From positions 180,476-244,475 of the forward strand of contig NZ_LMQM01000011.1 in assembly GCF_001424145.1 (NCBI RefSeq): a stretch of DNA of 64,000 bases, written 5' to 3'. Source of the stretch: Chryseobacterium sp. Leaf404. Lineage in GTDB: Bacteria > Bacteroidota > Bacteroidia > Flavobacteriales > Weeksellaceae. Under the pieces are notes generated by a model. That model was not told where the DNA came from, did not search any database, and worked only from the letters and a program-made list of their open reading frames with translations. Every line of letters begins with the position of its first letter. The stretch's first letter is position 1. Shown in pieces: positions 42,669 through 51,834 of the stretch. Position numbers and translations under genes: made by a program.

Positions 42669-45527
42669 TTACATATAAGCTTCAATAGGCTCACAAGTAC
42701 AGACTAAGTTTCTGTCTCCGTAAGCTTCATCAACTCTTGAAACTGAGGCAAAGAATTTGTGCTCTCTTACCCATTCTAATGGATAAGCTGCTTTTTCTCT
42801 GCTGTATGGCTTGTCCCATGAATCAGAAATAACGATCTGCTCCGTGTGAGGAGCATTTTTCAATACGTTGTTGGCCTGGTCTGCTTCTCCGTTGGCAATC
42901 TCATCGATTTCCTGTTTGATGGCGATAAGAGCTTCAGCAAAACGGTCAATTTCAGCTTTATTTTCAGATTCTGTAGGTTCAATCATTAATGTTCCTGCAA
43001 CCGGGAAAGAAACCGTTGGTGCATGGAAACCGTAATCCATCAATCTCTTTGCAACGTCTGCAACCTCAATCCCTAACGATTTGAACTGTCTGAAATCTAC
43101 GATACACTCGTGAGCCACTCTTCCTTCGGTATTTGAATATAAGATTGGGAAATGTTCTGCTAAAATTTCTTTTAAATAGTTGGCATTTAAAATAGCGTGC
43201 TCGGTTGCTTTTTTCAGCCCGTAGGTTCCCAGCATTTTAATGTAAGAATAAGAAATATTCAGAATCAAACCTGAGCCGTACGGCGCAGCTGAAATACCTT
43301 CAATAGAATCCTTAGTTCCGATTTTAATATTGGCATTTGAAGGCAGAAATGGAACCAAATGTTTAGCCACGCAAATTGGGCCTACACCAGGACCTCCACC
43401 TCCGTGAGGAATTGCGAAAGTTTTGTGAAGATTTAAGTGACAAACGTCTGCTCCAATATTTCCCGGACTTGTAAATCCTACCTGAGCGTTCATGTTGGCT
43501 CCGTCCATATACACCTGTCCGCCATGCTCGTGAACAAGTGCAGTAATTTCTTTAATGTTGGCATCAAAAAATCCGTAAGTTGACGGATATGTGATCATTA
43601 CCGCAGACAGATTTTCAGAATGAGCCTCAGCTTTCGCCTTGAAATCTTCATAATCAATTTCTCCGCTCTCCAGGTTTTTAACAACCACAATTTTCATCCC
43701 AGCCATTGCTGCAGAAGCAGGATTGGTTCCGTGTGCAGACTGAGGAATCAACACCACATTTCTGTGATCTTCACCTCTTGATTTGTGATATTCTCTAATC
43801 ACCATCAGACCTGCATATTCTCCCTGTGCACCGGAGTTTGGCTGAAGAGAAGTACCTGCAAAACCTGTGATTTCAGATAAGTCTTTTTCAAGCTCACGAA
43901 TCATTTCCTGATATCCTTTGGCCTGCTCTACCGGTACAAAAGGATGTACACTTCCCCACTCACCCCATGAAAGAGGCAACATCTGAGTTGCTGCGTTCAG
44001 TTTCATCGTACAAGACCCCAAAGAAATCATTGAGTGCGTTAAAGAAAGGTCTTTTCTCTCCAAACGCTTGATGTAACGCATCAGCTCTGTTTCAGTATGG
44101 TATTTATTAAACACTTCTTCCGTCAGGATTTCGTCTTTTCTCAACAAATCATCCGGAATGCTGCATTCCTCTTTCAATTCTAATTTTGAAACCTGCTTAT
44201 CTTTAAAGTAACCGAATGAAGTCATCAAAACGTCAAGCTTTTCAACTGTAGAACTTTCGTTAATGGCGATACTTACAACACCTTCAGTGAAATAATTCAG
44301 ATTGATCTTGTGATCTTTCATCATTCTCTGAAGTCTTGTTTTATCATCTTCACTCATGAAAACTTTTACAGTGTCAAAGATTGGCTCCTGAGCTACATCA
44401 TAGCCTAAAGTAATCAATCCGTTTTTAAGCGCATTGGCTTTAAAGTGAATCTGATCTGCGATGAAATTCAATCCTTTCGGTCCGTGATAAACAGCGTACA
44501 TTCCAGCCATTACTGCCAAAAGAACCTGCGCTGTACAGATATTTGAAGTTGCTCTTTCTCTTTTGATGTGTTGCTCTCTGGTCTGTAAAGCCATTCTCAA
44601 TGCACGTTTTCCGTAAGCATCCTGAGAAACCCCAATAATTCTACCGGGAATATCTCTTTTGTACTCTTCTCTACATGAGAAAAATGCTGCGTGAGGACCA
44701 CCGTAACCCATTGGTACACCAAATCTCTGTGAAGTTCCTACCGCGCAGTCTGCACCCATAGAAGCCGGAGATTTCAGTTTAACCAAAGCCATCGGGTCAC
44801 ATGCTAAAACAACCTGCAGGTCTAATTTTTTATATTCAACGGTATCTTCTGTATAATCTAAAACGATTCCGTTTTTACCTGGATACTGCAATAAAACGCC
44901 ATAGAAAGAAGCATCCAACTGCTGCGTTTTGTGATCTCCCTGTACGATTTCTATTTCTAAACCTTCTGCTTTCGTTTTAAGAACTGAAACAGTTTGAGGT
45001 AACACCAAATCTGAAATAAAGAACTTGTTTGCTCCAGATTTTTTCTGATCTTTCGTTCTGTTGTTGAAGAACATGTGCATTGCTTCAGCGGCTGCCGTAG
45101 ATTCGTCCAGCAGTGAAGCGTTTGCCAAAGCAAAACCTGTCAAATCGCAAATTACGGTCTGATAATTCAATAATGCTTCTAATCTTCCCTGTGCAATTTC
45201 TGCCTGGTAAGGTGTATAAGCAGTGTACCAGCTTGGGTTTTCAAAAATATTTCTTTTGATTGCCGCAGGCAAAAGTGTGTTGTGATATCCAAAACCGATG
45301 TAATTGGTAAAATCAGCATTTTTCATAGCCAGTTCTTTTGAATGACGAATCATTTCGTATTCTGAAAGAGGTTCTGAAATGTCTAAATCTTTCGCTAAAC
45401 GGATGGAATCAGGAATTGTTTGAGAAATCAACTCTTCAATACTTGAAACGCCCACTCTTTCCAGCATCGCCTGTTTATCGGCTTCATTCATGGAAATGTG
45501 ACGGTTCACAAACTGTTCTGTATTCAT
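42669..45527 (-). CDS. gcvP: glycine dehydrogenase (decarboxylating), P protein
   Basis: 952 residues, single-chain P protein of the glycine cleavage system. PLP-dependent decarboxylation of glycine with transfer of the methylamine to GcvH. N-terminal half with YHNTLLPAAIKRNIFENPSWYTAYTPYQAEIAQGRLEALLN-type sequence; C-terminal half with the PLP lysine in HLNLHKTFAIPHGGGGPG near residue 700 and SLGSCTMKLNA near 505. Complete length. No glycine riboswitch-like structure is visible in the upstream 236 bp. gcvT and gcvH are elsewhere. Confidence 0.96.
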   Translation of the reverse strand: MNTEQFVNRHISMNEADKQAMLERVGVSSIEELISQTIPDSIRLAKDLDISEPLSEYEMIRHSKELAMKNADFTNYIGFGYHNTLLPAAIKRNIFENPSWYTAYTPYQAEIAQGRLEALLNYQTVICDLTGFALANASLLDESTAAAEAMHMFFNNRTKDQKKSGANKFFISDLVLPQTVSVLKTKAEGLEIEIVQGDHKTQQLDASFYGVLLQYPGKNGIVLDYTEDTVEYKKLDLQVVLACDPMALVKLKSPASMGADCAVGTSQRFGVPMGYGGPHAAFFSCREEYKRDIPGRIIGVSQDAYGKRALRMALQTREQHIKRERATSNICTAQVLLAVMAGMYAVYHGPKGLNFIADQIHFKANALKNGLITLGYDVAQEPIFDTVKVFMSEDDKTRLQRMMKDHKINLNYFTEGVVSIAINESSTVEKLDVLMTSFGYFKDKQVSKLELKEECSIPDDLLRKDEILTEEVFNKYHTETELMRYIKRLERKDLSLTHSMISLGSCTMKLNAATQMLPLSWGEWGSVHPFVPVEQAKGYQEMIRELEKDLSEITGFAGTSLQPNSGAQGEYAGLMVIREYHKSRGEDHRNVVLIPQSAHGTNPASAAMAGMKIVVVKNLESGEIDYEDFKAKAEAHSENLSAVMITYPSTYGFFDANIKEITALVHEHGGQVYMDGANMNAQVGFTSPGNIGADVCHLNLHKTFAIPHGGGGPGVGPICVAKHLVPFLPSNANIKIGTKDSIEGISAAPYGSGLILNISYSYIKMLGTYGLKKATEHAILNANYLKEILAEHFPILYSNTEGRVAHECIVDFRQFKSLGIEVADVAKRLMDYGFHAPTVSFPVAGTLMIEPTESENKAEIDRFAEALIAIKQEIDEIANGEADQANNVLKNAPHTEQIVISDSWDKPYSREKAAYPLEWVREHKFFASVSRVDEAYGDRNLVCTCEPIEAYM

Positions 45528-45751
45528 TTTTTATATTAGATTTTGTATGTAAAAAAGATTCGTAAAACTACATTTTTTTAGCTGAATGTACAACCTATAT
45601 TAACTTAATATGAAATCGTCAGAATCAATAATCTGGCAAGATCATTCTGCTAATATTTAGGAAAAAATTATTTAAATCATAGCTTAAAACCGCTGAGAGT
45701 CAAGGGATAAATTTTTTTTAAAATATATTAATTATATTTATTCTAAATTAA

Positions 45752-45759
45752 TATATTTG
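45752..45759 (+). promoter_or_regulatory. TAnnTTTG box, probable leaderless start of the Cys-rich protein
   Basis: TATATTTG then CACT then ATG (45764). The gap of 4 nt is the same as at 179 and 32949. Confidence 0.6.
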
Positions 45760-45763
45760 CACT

Positions 45764-45919
45764 ATGAATATGATCGTTCCTTTCAAAATTGCTCCGTTGG
45801 CACCCGCGTTCAACCTGAAAAGTGAAGAAATGTTTTGTGGCGACAAAAAATCGTGTTGCAAAAAATTCAAAAAAGGCAAACGCTGCAAGAAATGCCCTGG
45901 GAATAAGAAGCTGGCGTAA
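45764..45919 (+). CDS. small Cys/Lys-rich protein
   Basis: 51 residues. Begins MNMIVPFKIAPLAPAF and ends with a cluster FCGDKKSCCKKFKKGKRC followed by KKCPGNKK: five Cys among many Lys. No signal peptide. A promoter box is placed as in other genes here, and the start is the only ATG pair. A metal-binding role (iron or copper handling, ribosome-associated zinc) is plausible from composition only. Confidence 0.7.
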   Translation: MNMIVPFKIAPLAPAFNLKSEEMFCGDKKSCCKKFKKGKRCKKCPGNKKLA

Positions 45920-46000
45920 AGCTGGGTGTTGGATGCTGGGTGATGGAAGTATGCAATTCGGAAACTTTGAACTATGAATCTTGAATTTTAAACCTTGGAT

Positions 46001-46648
46001 TTACGCAGAATCAATAATCCAAAAATAAATAAGAATTGCTAAAATAATAATTCCCCAGATCAAAAACATGATCTTAGGCAAACCTCTTTTATTAATCACA
46101 GTTCTGGGTTGCGACTTAAACAATTCTTCCGCTTTATCTCTGAATTTTTCACCGTCAGATTCAAAAACTTCTGTAATGGTGATGCCCTGAACGACGGTTT
46201 TATGCAAAAGCGAATTCGTTGCATGAAGCAGCAACTGGAATTTTCCGTTTTTAAATTCTGTTATTTTAAAAATCCTTTCACCGTACACTTTTTCCAGTCC
46301 GAAAGGCAAAACTTTTACCACATCGGCATTCTGAGTCTGCCATGTTATAATTATTTCCTCACCTTTTTTCGCATGAATTTTATTGGCAGAAAAAGTCTTT
46401 ATTGAAGGCGGAACATTGTATCTGAAACTTTTCTGCTGACTATCTAAATTCTGATCGTAGGTGATTCTTCTGCCTTTATCGCTAAGAGTTTCGTAGGCCT
46501 CCTGAATTTCTTTAAAACGGTCGGCAAAAAAATCGTCGTTTTGGTTTTTGTCGGGATGGTATTTTAATGAAAGTTTCCGGTAAGATTTTTTGATGTCTTC
46601 ATCTGAAGCATCGTGAGAAATCCCGAGAAAATAGTAGTAGTCTTTCAT
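46001..46648 (-). CDS. J-domain membrane protein
   Basis: 215 residues. N-terminal J-domain (about 1-66) with [35 protein letters not shown] including the HPD tripeptide; a beta-rich middle (about 75-165) and a C-terminal membrane helix ([19 protein letters not shown], about 193-211). It lacks the Gly/Phe and zinc-finger regions of DnaJ, so it is a type III J-protein tethered to the membrane that recruits DnaK. A TATTTTTG box lies 9 nt before the ATG (46658-46665). Confidence 0.88.
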   Translation of the reverse strand: MKDYYYFLGISHDASDEDIKKSYRKLSLKYHPDKNQNDDFFADRFKEIQEAYETLSDKGRRITYDQNLDSQQKSFRYNVPPSIKTFSANKIHAKKGEEIIITWQTQNADVVKVLPFGLEKVYGERIFKITEFKNGKFQLLLHATNSLLHKTVVQGITITEVFESDGEKFRDKAEELFKSQPRTVINKRGLPKIMFLIWGIIILAILIYFWIIDSA

Positions 46649-46657
46649 TTAAGCTAA

Positions 46658-46665
46658 CAAAAATA
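46658..46665 (-). promoter_or_regulatory. TAnnTTTG box upstream of J-domain gene
   Basis: Minus-strand TATTTTTG, 9 nt before the ATG at 46648; implies a leader of only a few nucleotides. Confidence 0.5.
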
Positions 46666-46877
46666 AGGATTTTTGTTTTTATGGACGTGAATAAGTATTC
46701 TTTTTTAACGCAAAGATCGGTAAGATTCTTTCTAATTCTTTGCGCATATTTTCGTTCGCAAAACGAAGTTTCGCCGATTCGAATGTCTTAAAACTAAAAA
46801 ATGAGGCAAAGGCTTTCTACTCAGCAAGTGATAGCAGTGTTATTTAGTTTTTATTTTGAGTGAAAGATTATCGTACT

Positions 46878-46941
46878 TGTCATTCCGGAGGAAATCTCAA
46901 CACCGTATCTAAATAATTGCCGAGATTCCTCCGGAATGACA
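46878..46941. repeat. dispersed hairpin repeat (GTCATTCCGGAGGAA type)
   Basis: Inverted arms TGTCATTCCGGAGGAAATCTC (left; one base longer) and GAGATTCCTCCGGAATGACA (right) flank a 23-nt loop. It lies in the 393-bp gap between the J-domain gene and the next gene; the rest of the gap is low complexity with no ORF I would support. GTCATTCCGGAGGAAT-type elements are common intergenic repeats in many bacteria and are likely mobile or RNA-structural. Confidence 0.75.
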
Positions 46942-47041
46942 GACGTTGCGTTGATTTTAATAAAAGTGCATTCATGGCAAAAAAAATTCCGACACATTTC
47001 TGTATCGGAATTAAACAATTTCAATTGAGTTGCTTCCTTTT

Positions 47042-47314
47042 TTATGCTTCGAAGAGTTCTTCTTTTCTGCCGGATTTTCTGCTGCAACATTTCGAAGCAA
47101 ATTCTTTTTTAAACTTTCCTTTCAGTTCCTGATACTGCTCCTCATCCATTTCTCTGATTTTGTCAGCCAAACCGAAAGGCGATTTTTCTTTGATTCCGTA
47201 TTCATTAAAAATACCTTTCACGAATCTTTTTCTTTCAATTACTTTTTTGGCAATTCCTGCAATTCCTGCAACGGCTACTGCCCCTAAAATACCTTTTAAC
47301 ACTGAATTTTTCAT
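47042..47314 (-). CDS. small protein with N-terminal hydrophobic segment
   Basis: 90 residues: MKNSVLKGILGAVAVAGIAGIAKKVIER (one membrane or amphipathic segment), then a charged helical body (LADKIREMDEEQYQELKGKFKKEF) and a C-terminal CCSRKSGRKEELFEA. Family not recognised. Solitary and 192 bp downstream of the ECF/membrane-protein pair on the same strand. Confidence 0.65.
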   Translation of the reverse strand: MKNSVLKGILGAVAVAGIAGIAKKVIERKRFVKGIFNEYGIKEKSPFGLADKIREMDEEQYQELKGKFKKEFASKCCSRKSGRKEELFEA

Positions 47315-47506
47315 TTTCTTAAATTTTAAATTTTACTACTACAAAGCTGTCGCCTCTCTGAGGCTTTTTTATTTAGACGGGCTTGCGCTAAACTTTACTT
47401 TACTACTTCATATGTCTTTTTTATTGTTTTTAAAGGCCATATGCAATCTTCACCTTACAATATCAAAAAACTATAATATTTCATAGCGATTTTTAAAAAT
47501 TTTAAA

Positions 47507-47854
47507 TTACCCGTTTGTTCTTTTGTTGCGGTTAAAGAATCCACTTTCGCATTTCTGTCTCCACACTTCCTTGAATTTCTCTTTTTCCTCGTCAGACATT
47601 CCTTCCATTTTATGCTGCAAATGCTTTTCTTTCATATCTCTCATTCCTCTTCCGAATTTCCCGTGAAAACCTCCGAAAAGAATTTTACTCAACACCAGAA
47701 TCCCCATCGCCTGCCAGTAATTAAGCGTTTTTACACCGATTACTTCCGGCAAAATGCAGTTCCAAAGCCACATCACAATCAGCGCAACGGCAAGGAAAAT
47801 CAAGGGCGGACATAAAATTAAAAGGGCCCAGCTTTTTTTATATTTATTATTCAT
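47507..47854 (-). CDS. membrane protein encoded with an ECF sigma factor
   Basis: 115 residues with two hydrophobic segments (ALLILCPPLIFLAVALIVMWLW and AMGILVLSKILFGG) and a basic, Met-rich cytoplasmic tail (RDMKEKHLQHKMEGMSDEEKEKFKEVW). It follows the ECF sigma gene by 10 bp, the position of an anti-sigma partner, but lacks a recognisable zinc-binding anti-sigma domain; this role is a guess. Similar pairs occur across Flavobacteriia. Confidence 0.75.
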   Translation of the reverse strand: MNNKYKKSWALLILCPPLIFLAVALIVMWLWNCILPEVIGVKTLNYWQAMGILVLSKILFGGFHGKFGRGMRDMKEKHLQHKMEGMSDEEKEKFKEVWRQKCESGFFNRNKRTNG

Positions 47855-47864
47855 CTTATTTATT

Positions 47865-48443
47865 TCAATTATTTAAATCTTCGTACAACTGTCTCAATCT
47901 GTTTCTCAAATGTTTCACCGCATAATTTTTCCGGCTGATAATGGTTTTGATGTTTTCACCCTGTTCATCGGCAATTTGCTGTAAGGTCTTGTCGTTGAGT
48001 TCGTTTTCTGTGTAAACCAGTCTCTGTTTTTCCGGCAACTCATCCAATGCTTCAAAAAGCTTTTTCCAGATTTCATCCTGAAACATTTTCACTTCCGGGC
48101 CGGCACTGTCGTCCATCAGAAGAATATCTTTAATAGAAAATTCGCCATCTTCATCTTCGTAGACGAAATCCTCAAGATTTTCAGTTTTCTTTTTACGGTA
48201 TTTGTCGATGATTTTATTGGATGTCACGCGGTAGAGCCATCCACCCACATTTACAATTTCCGAAAGATTGGTCAAACTGCTGAACTGATACCAGACCTCC
48301 TGCAGAATATCTTCCGCGTCTTCGGTGTTTTTCACTTTTGGGCGAATAAAAGACATCAGTTTTCCGCCGTAATTCGATACGGTCTGCGAGATGATATTTT
48401 CTTTCTCCTTCTGTGGCATTGTTATTTTCTCGGCAATCTCCAT
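47865..48443 (-). CDS. ECF-type RNA polymerase sigma factor
   Basis: 192 residues. Region 2 with NTEDAEDILQEVWYQFSSL (about 38-56) and VGGWLYRVTSNKIIDKYRKKK (about 65-85); region 4 with LDELPEKQRLVYTENELNDKTLQQIADEQGENIKTIISRKNYAVKHLRNRL (about 133-183). The spacer between regions carries an acidic insert (EDFVYEDEDGEF). It directs transcription of a small regulon; the adjacent membrane protein probably regulates it. Confidence 0.92.
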   Translation of the reverse strand: MEIAEKITMPQKEKENIISQTVSNYGGKLMSFIRPKVKNTEDAEDILQEVWYQFSSLTNLSEIVNVGGWLYRVTSNKIIDKYRKKKTENLEDFVYEDEDGEFSIKDILLMDDSAGPEVKMFQDEIWKKLFEALDELPEKQRLVYTENELNDKTLQQIADEQGENIKTIISRKNYAVKHLRNRLRQLYEDLNN

Positions 48444-48545
48444 ATTGCTATGACGATTGTGATTTTTATTTTACTTTAATGAATGTAAAGATTTTTTCTG
48501 ACATTACAATTTTCCTCTTTCAATCGTGTTTTTATAGATTTTTTT

Positions 48546-48636
48546 AGGAGCTAATCCGGCTATCCACTATTACTCCTCACGCCATCGCTTCTGCCTTGGC
48601 CTGCTGTGGGGTAACCGTTACTATCCGGGCTAGGAG
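48546..48636. repeat. GC-rich imperfect palindrome (CCGGCTATCC ... CTATCCGGGCTAGG)
   Basis: Left CCGGCTATCCACTATTACTCC and right GGGGTAACCGTTACTATCCGG pair imperfectly over 21 bp around a GC-rich 30-nt loop; AGGAGC and CTAGGAG also mirror each other outside. Its GC content contrasts with the AT-rich flanks. One frame reads GANPAIHYYSS ... RYYPG and stops; such GxYPAIHYY...RYYPG tails recur in Flavobacteriia and look like a repeat rather than a gene. It lies in the 344-bp gap before the SRPBCC cluster, which holds nothing else I can support. Confidence 0.65.
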
Positions 48637-48729
48637 ACAATTCCGCTTAATTTTAAACGTGTTTTTCCGCTAAAACCTGTAAATCTAAATCTTTTTATCA
48701 TTAGAAAATTCAACAGTATACAAACAACA

Positions 48730-48754
48730 CTGCCAGCGTTTGAAACGCTGGCAG
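48730..48754 (-). terminator. perfect hairpin, possible terminator after SRPBCC gene
   Basis: Eleven-base perfect stem CTGCCAGCGTT / AACGCTGGCAG with a 3-nt loop. On the minus strand it is followed by a moderately T-rich tail (TGTTGTTTG). It lies 34 bp after the SRPBCC stop. Hairpins of this GCCAGCGTTTGAAACGCTGGC type also occur as dispersed repeats. Confidence 0.55.
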
Positions 48755-48787
48755 GGATCACTCAGTTTTATCGTATTTTTAAACTTA

Positions 48788-49231
48788 TTAATTGCCCTCA
48801 GCAATCTTTTTCACCACTTCAAGTCCTTTTGTAAAGCCGGTTGCAATGTGTTCCTCCCATTCCTTTTCCACCTGAACTTCTACGTGAAGTTTGGTCTGTG
48901 CATCATAATCGATAAGAAAATATTTCTCTGAACAACCACTCCACTGCTTGATTTCCATGCTTTCGGTATCTTCCACGCCGTCTTTGTCAACCATGCCCAA
49001 ATGTTTAAAAACAACCTGATTGGGTTTTTCCAGACTGCCAATCGTAGACACCATTCCTGCGCCTTCCTGATTGACAAAATAGGTTTTTCCATTCACCTGC
49101 CAATCTGTTTTCATCTGCGATCCCGGGCTGAAAAACTGCGTCCACTGTCCATAATTTTCGCTTGCGAAAAGTGCGTCCCAGACCTTTTCTTTTGGAGCAT
49201 TGATGATGATTTCGTAATCTAATGTTTCCAT
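48788..49231 (-). CDS. SRPBCC/AHSA1 domain protein
   Basis: 147 residues, START/Bet v1-like fold. Signature: LDYEIIINAPKEKVWDALFASENYGQWTQFFSPG, a GSQMKTDWQVNGKTYF strand pair, and the terminal amphipathic helix (EEHIATGFTKGLEVVKKIAEGN). Binds hydrophobic ligands or acts with Hsp90-type chaperones in eukaryotes; bacterial function unknown. One of three SRPBCC proteins within 3 kb. Confidence 0.85.
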   Translation of the reverse strand: METLDYEIIINAPKEKVWDALFASENYGQWTQFFSPGSQMKTDWQVNGKTYFVNQEGAGMVSTIGSLEKPNQVVFKHLGMVDKDGVEDTESMEIKQWSGCSEKYFLIDYDAQTKLHVEVQVEKEWEEHIATGFTKGLEVVKKIAEGN

Positions 49232-49431
49232 ATTTTTGTTTTTTTAAATTAATTTAAAATAATTCTCAATTTTATTTCATATAAATTGACATAAAAACAG
49301 TTGAAATTACTGATTCTATTCAAACCCAAATTTTAAATTCCCGATTCTACAGCAAAGATTAAATCATTTTTCAATACAGATTAAAGATGCATTTTTGCGA
49401 AAATTCGAAGAAATTCAGGTCATTTGTAGAA

Positions 49432-49866
49432 TTACAATTGATTTTCAGCAAGATGCTTCACATTTTGAATAGCCATCGGAACCTTTTCTTCGAAAAAGCT
49501 TTTAAATTCTTCAGAGCTTTTGATTTCCAATGTCAGTTTTGTAAAATATTCTGTTTCTTCAAGAAAATAAGATTCGGTAGCATCGCCCCAATCCATAGGC
49601 GTTTCAATACCGCTGTAAATTTCTCCCAAATGCAGAAAAACCATTTCTTTCTGAGGAATATTTTTTACTACTTTGCTGAACATTCCGTTATTTTCGGGGT
49701 CTAAAAACTGAACTTTGCTGCCTTCTTCCAGCGTTCCCATATAATAGGAACCTTCAGTAAAAGCAGAGGTCCATTGACGGAAAGATAACTCATCCCAGAG
49801 TACACTCCAGACTTTTTCTGGCGTTGCATCTATTGTAATTTCAAATTTTAAAAGTTCCATTTTCAT
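49432..49866 (-). CDS. SRPBCC domain protein
   Basis: 144 residues from Met (MKMELLKFEITIDATPEKVW); the TTG-initiated 22-residue extension is encoded by AACCTT-type spacer repeats and is rejected. Same fold as its neighbour (FEITIDATPEKVWSVLWDELSFRQWTSAF, ...FFEEKVPMAIQNVKHLAENQL). The two may be a duplicated pair that diverged. Confidence 0.82.
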   Translation of the reverse strand: MKMELLKFEITIDATPEKVWSVLWDELSFRQWTSAFTEGSYYMGTLEEGSKVQFLDPENNGMFSKVVKNIPQKEMVFLHLGEIYSGIETPMDWGDATESYFLEETEYFTKLTLEIKSSEEFKSFFEEKVPMAIQNVKHLAENQL

Positions 49867-50024
49867 TAAGTTAAGGTTAAGGTTGAGGCGGAAGTACGAT
49901 GAATACTTATATAGTCTGCCAAACAGTTGCAAACAGCAAGCCGAAAATTATTTCCACAATCGTTTAAAAAAATCCCGTCCACATGGCTCACTATATTTTT
50001 ACCGGGTTCTTTTACTTTTACCTC

Positions 50025-50885
50025 TTAACTCGCCGCTTCTTCCAAATCTTTAATCACAATTTTCTGCATTTTCATCATCGCCATCACCACTTTCCGGGCT
50101 TTTTCCTGATCTGCATCATTCATCAGCTCGATCAGTCTTTTAGGAACAATTTGCCAGCTAACTCCAAACGGATCTTTAAGCCAGCCGCACATGCTCTCTC
50201 TGCCTCCATTCTGGGCTAAAGAATTCCAGAGATGATCTGTTTCTTCCTGATTATCGGTCATCACCACGATTGAAACACCTTCATTAAAATCAAATTTGTG
50301 GTCATAAGAATTATCCATACAGAAAAAACTGTAACCATTGATTTCAAAGTGGGCATGCTGCACATTTTCAGGAATTTCGTGGCTCTCATTACCCACCCCT
50401 TCGCCGTATTTTAGAACTCCGACGATTTTTGAATCCGGAAATGTTCTGGTGTAAAGTTCCATTGCCTGCACTGCTTTTCCGTTGTTCTGATGAATGTACA
50501 TAAGCGTGGGAACTATTTTCTGTTCGCCCTGTTTTTCGCCCAAATAAACCTGCCAGGTCACGCCAAATCTATCACGCACCCAACCGTATTTTTTACTCCA
50601 CGGGTATTCGCCAAGTTCCATCAGAATGATTCCGCCATCGGCTAAGTGATCCCAATAATTCTGAACTTCGTCTGCACTTTCACACAAAACCATAAAAGAA
50701 ATAGAAGCGTTTTTCTCGAATTGCGGACCGCCATTTAGCAGCATTATTTTCTGACCGAAAAGTTCAATATTCAAGACCATCTGCATATCTGCAGTGATTT
50801 TTCCACCGAAAACTTTGCAGTAAAATTCAGCTGATTCTCTCGCATCACCGTCATACCAAAGGCATGGAAATATATTGTTATTCAT
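50025..50885 (-). CDS. VOC protein with two PhnB-type domains
   Basis: 286 residues made of two tandem PhnB/3-demethylubiquinone methyltransferase-like VOC modules: residues about 1-130 (FPCLWYDGDARESAEFYCKVFGG) and about 131-255 (PTLMYIHQNNGKAVQAMELYTRTF), followed by a Lys/Met-rich helical tail (about 255-286). Each contains the WQVYL/WQIVP signature strand. The single-domain paralog at 51835 suggests duplication. Probable metal-dependent dioxygenase or glyoxalase-like fold; substrate unknown. Starts 10 bp after the small HhH gene upstream. Confidence 0.85.
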   Translation of the reverse strand: MNNNIFPCLWYDGDARESAEFYCKVFGGKITADMQMVLNIELFGQKIMLLNGGPQFEKNASISFMVLCESADEVQNYWDHLADGGIILMELGEYPWSKKYGWVRDRFGVTWQVYLGEKQGEQKIVPTLMYIHQNNGKAVQAMELYTRTFPDSKIVGVLKYGEGVGNESHEIPENVQHAHFEINGYSFFCMDNSYDHKFDFNEGVSIVVMTDNQEETDHLWNSLAQNGGRESMCGWLKDPFGVSWQIVPKRLIELMNDADQEKARKVVMAMMKMQKIVIKDLEEAAS

Positions 50886-50894
50886 TACTAAAGT

Positions 50895-51131
50895 TTAAGA
50901 TTTTAAAGTAACATTTTTTTCTTTAAGATGATTTTTAAGTTTCAGCATTGCATTTTTTCCGAAACCGTGCAGCTTCATCAGTTCAGATTCTGAAAAGCCG
51001 GAAAGTTTTTCCAGAGAATCTATTTTTTCTTTTGCCAGTGCTCTTCTTGCAGGCATGGCAATAATTCCCTGCAAAAATGAGTTCTCCAGATTCGAACTCT
51101 CCGGATTACAAGTTGTAAGGCTTTTTGCCAT
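50895..51131 (-). CDS. small helix-hairpin-helix protein (RNAP alpha-CTD-like)
   Basis: 78 residues from the ATG giving MAKSLTTCNPESSNLENSF; a longer TTG frame upstream is unlike the family and is rejected. Contains LPARRAL-type and IDSLEKLSGFSESELMKLHGFGKNAMLKLKNHL, the helix-hairpin-helix of RNA polymerase alpha C-terminal-like domain proteins. Likely nucleic-acid or protein binding. In a run with the adjacent VOC gene. Confidence 0.8.
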   Translation of the reverse strand: MAKSLTTCNPESSNLENSFLQGIIAMPARRALAKEKIDSLEKLSGFSESELMKLHGFGKNAMLKLKNHLKEKNVTLKS

Positions 51132-51325
51132 AATTATGAGATTAATGATGATGAAAAAATTTATCAGTTTATTTAGATAGTAAGTATTACTGAACAGAGT
51201 TTGGAAACTCTTATTTATCGCATATCCTTCGATAACCTCAGAGTGATCATTCCTATATTCAGATATTTTCAGACCGTGCGCGTAGAAGCCTTTACTGTCA
51301 AAAACATTAGTCCGAATTTCATTAC

Positions 51326-51739
51326 TCAATTATTTTCCACATACTTGTGAAAATTATTGAGAATAGCATACCACCCGTCGCGCTGCATTTCTGCTGAATT
51401 CTGCGTTTCAGGCTCGAAAATTTCGGTTACTTTGGTTGTGTTGCCGTCGATTTTTTCAAAAAAAACCTCTACTTTTCTTCCGTCTTCGAGGTGATACAGC
51501 AATTTTTCGTTGGGAATGATTTCATCGTAGATTCCCACCAAATCAAATCCGAAACTTCCGTCTTTGGCTTCCATTCTGTTTTTCAGTTTCCCTCCTACTT
51601 TCAAATCGTTTTCAGAACTCGGGCAATGCCAGGATTCGTGTGCAAAATTCCACTGAACGATGTCTTCGGGACTGTTAAAACACTTCCAGACCTTTTCCAC
51701 AGGAGCTAAAATGGTGATGTCTATTTTTATTTTTTCCAT
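51326..51739 (-). CDS. SRPBCC/AHSA1 domain protein
   Basis: 137 residues: IDITILAPVEKVWKCFNSPEDIVQWNFAHESWHCPSSENDLKVGGKLKNRMEAKDG... and a terminal helix RDGWYAILNNFHKYVENN. Third SRPBCC paralog in the cluster; its EPETQNSAEMQRDGWYAIL region matches the AHSA1-type family that often sits beside DinB and VOC genes in soil bacteria. Confidence 0.85.
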   Translation of the reverse strand: MEKIKIDITILAPVEKVWKCFNSPEDIVQWNFAHESWHCPSSENDLKVGGKLKNRMEAKDGSFGFDLVGIYDEIIPNEKLLYHLEDGRKVEVFFEKIDGNTTKVTEIFEPETQNSAEMQRDGWYAILNNFHKYVENN

Positions 51740-51834
51740 TGTTTTGAATTTTATAATAAGTCTTTGATGAATTGTTTTGTACTTTTTTGGGATTTTACGA
51801 TTTAAAAATCTGTCTTCAGGTTAAGAAATATTAT

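Noticed and set aside
45528..45751. glycine riboswitch upstream of gcvP
   Set aside because: I could not find the paired aptamer features; the region is plain AT-rich sequence.
47351..47370. GCCTC-tct-GAGGC hairpin with T run as a terminator
   Set aside because: It points on the plus strand, where no gene precedes it; the neighbouring genes are on the minus strand.
48541..48640. coding region GANPAIHYY...RYYPG
   Set aside because: No start codon or gene context; the sequence is an imperfect palindrome and its translation matches a recurrent repeat-like tail.
50895..51329. 144-residue version of the helix-hairpin-helix protein starting at TTG
   Set aside because: The N-terminal 66 residues are unlike the family and overlap the previous stop; the ATG at 51131 gives the expected short protein.
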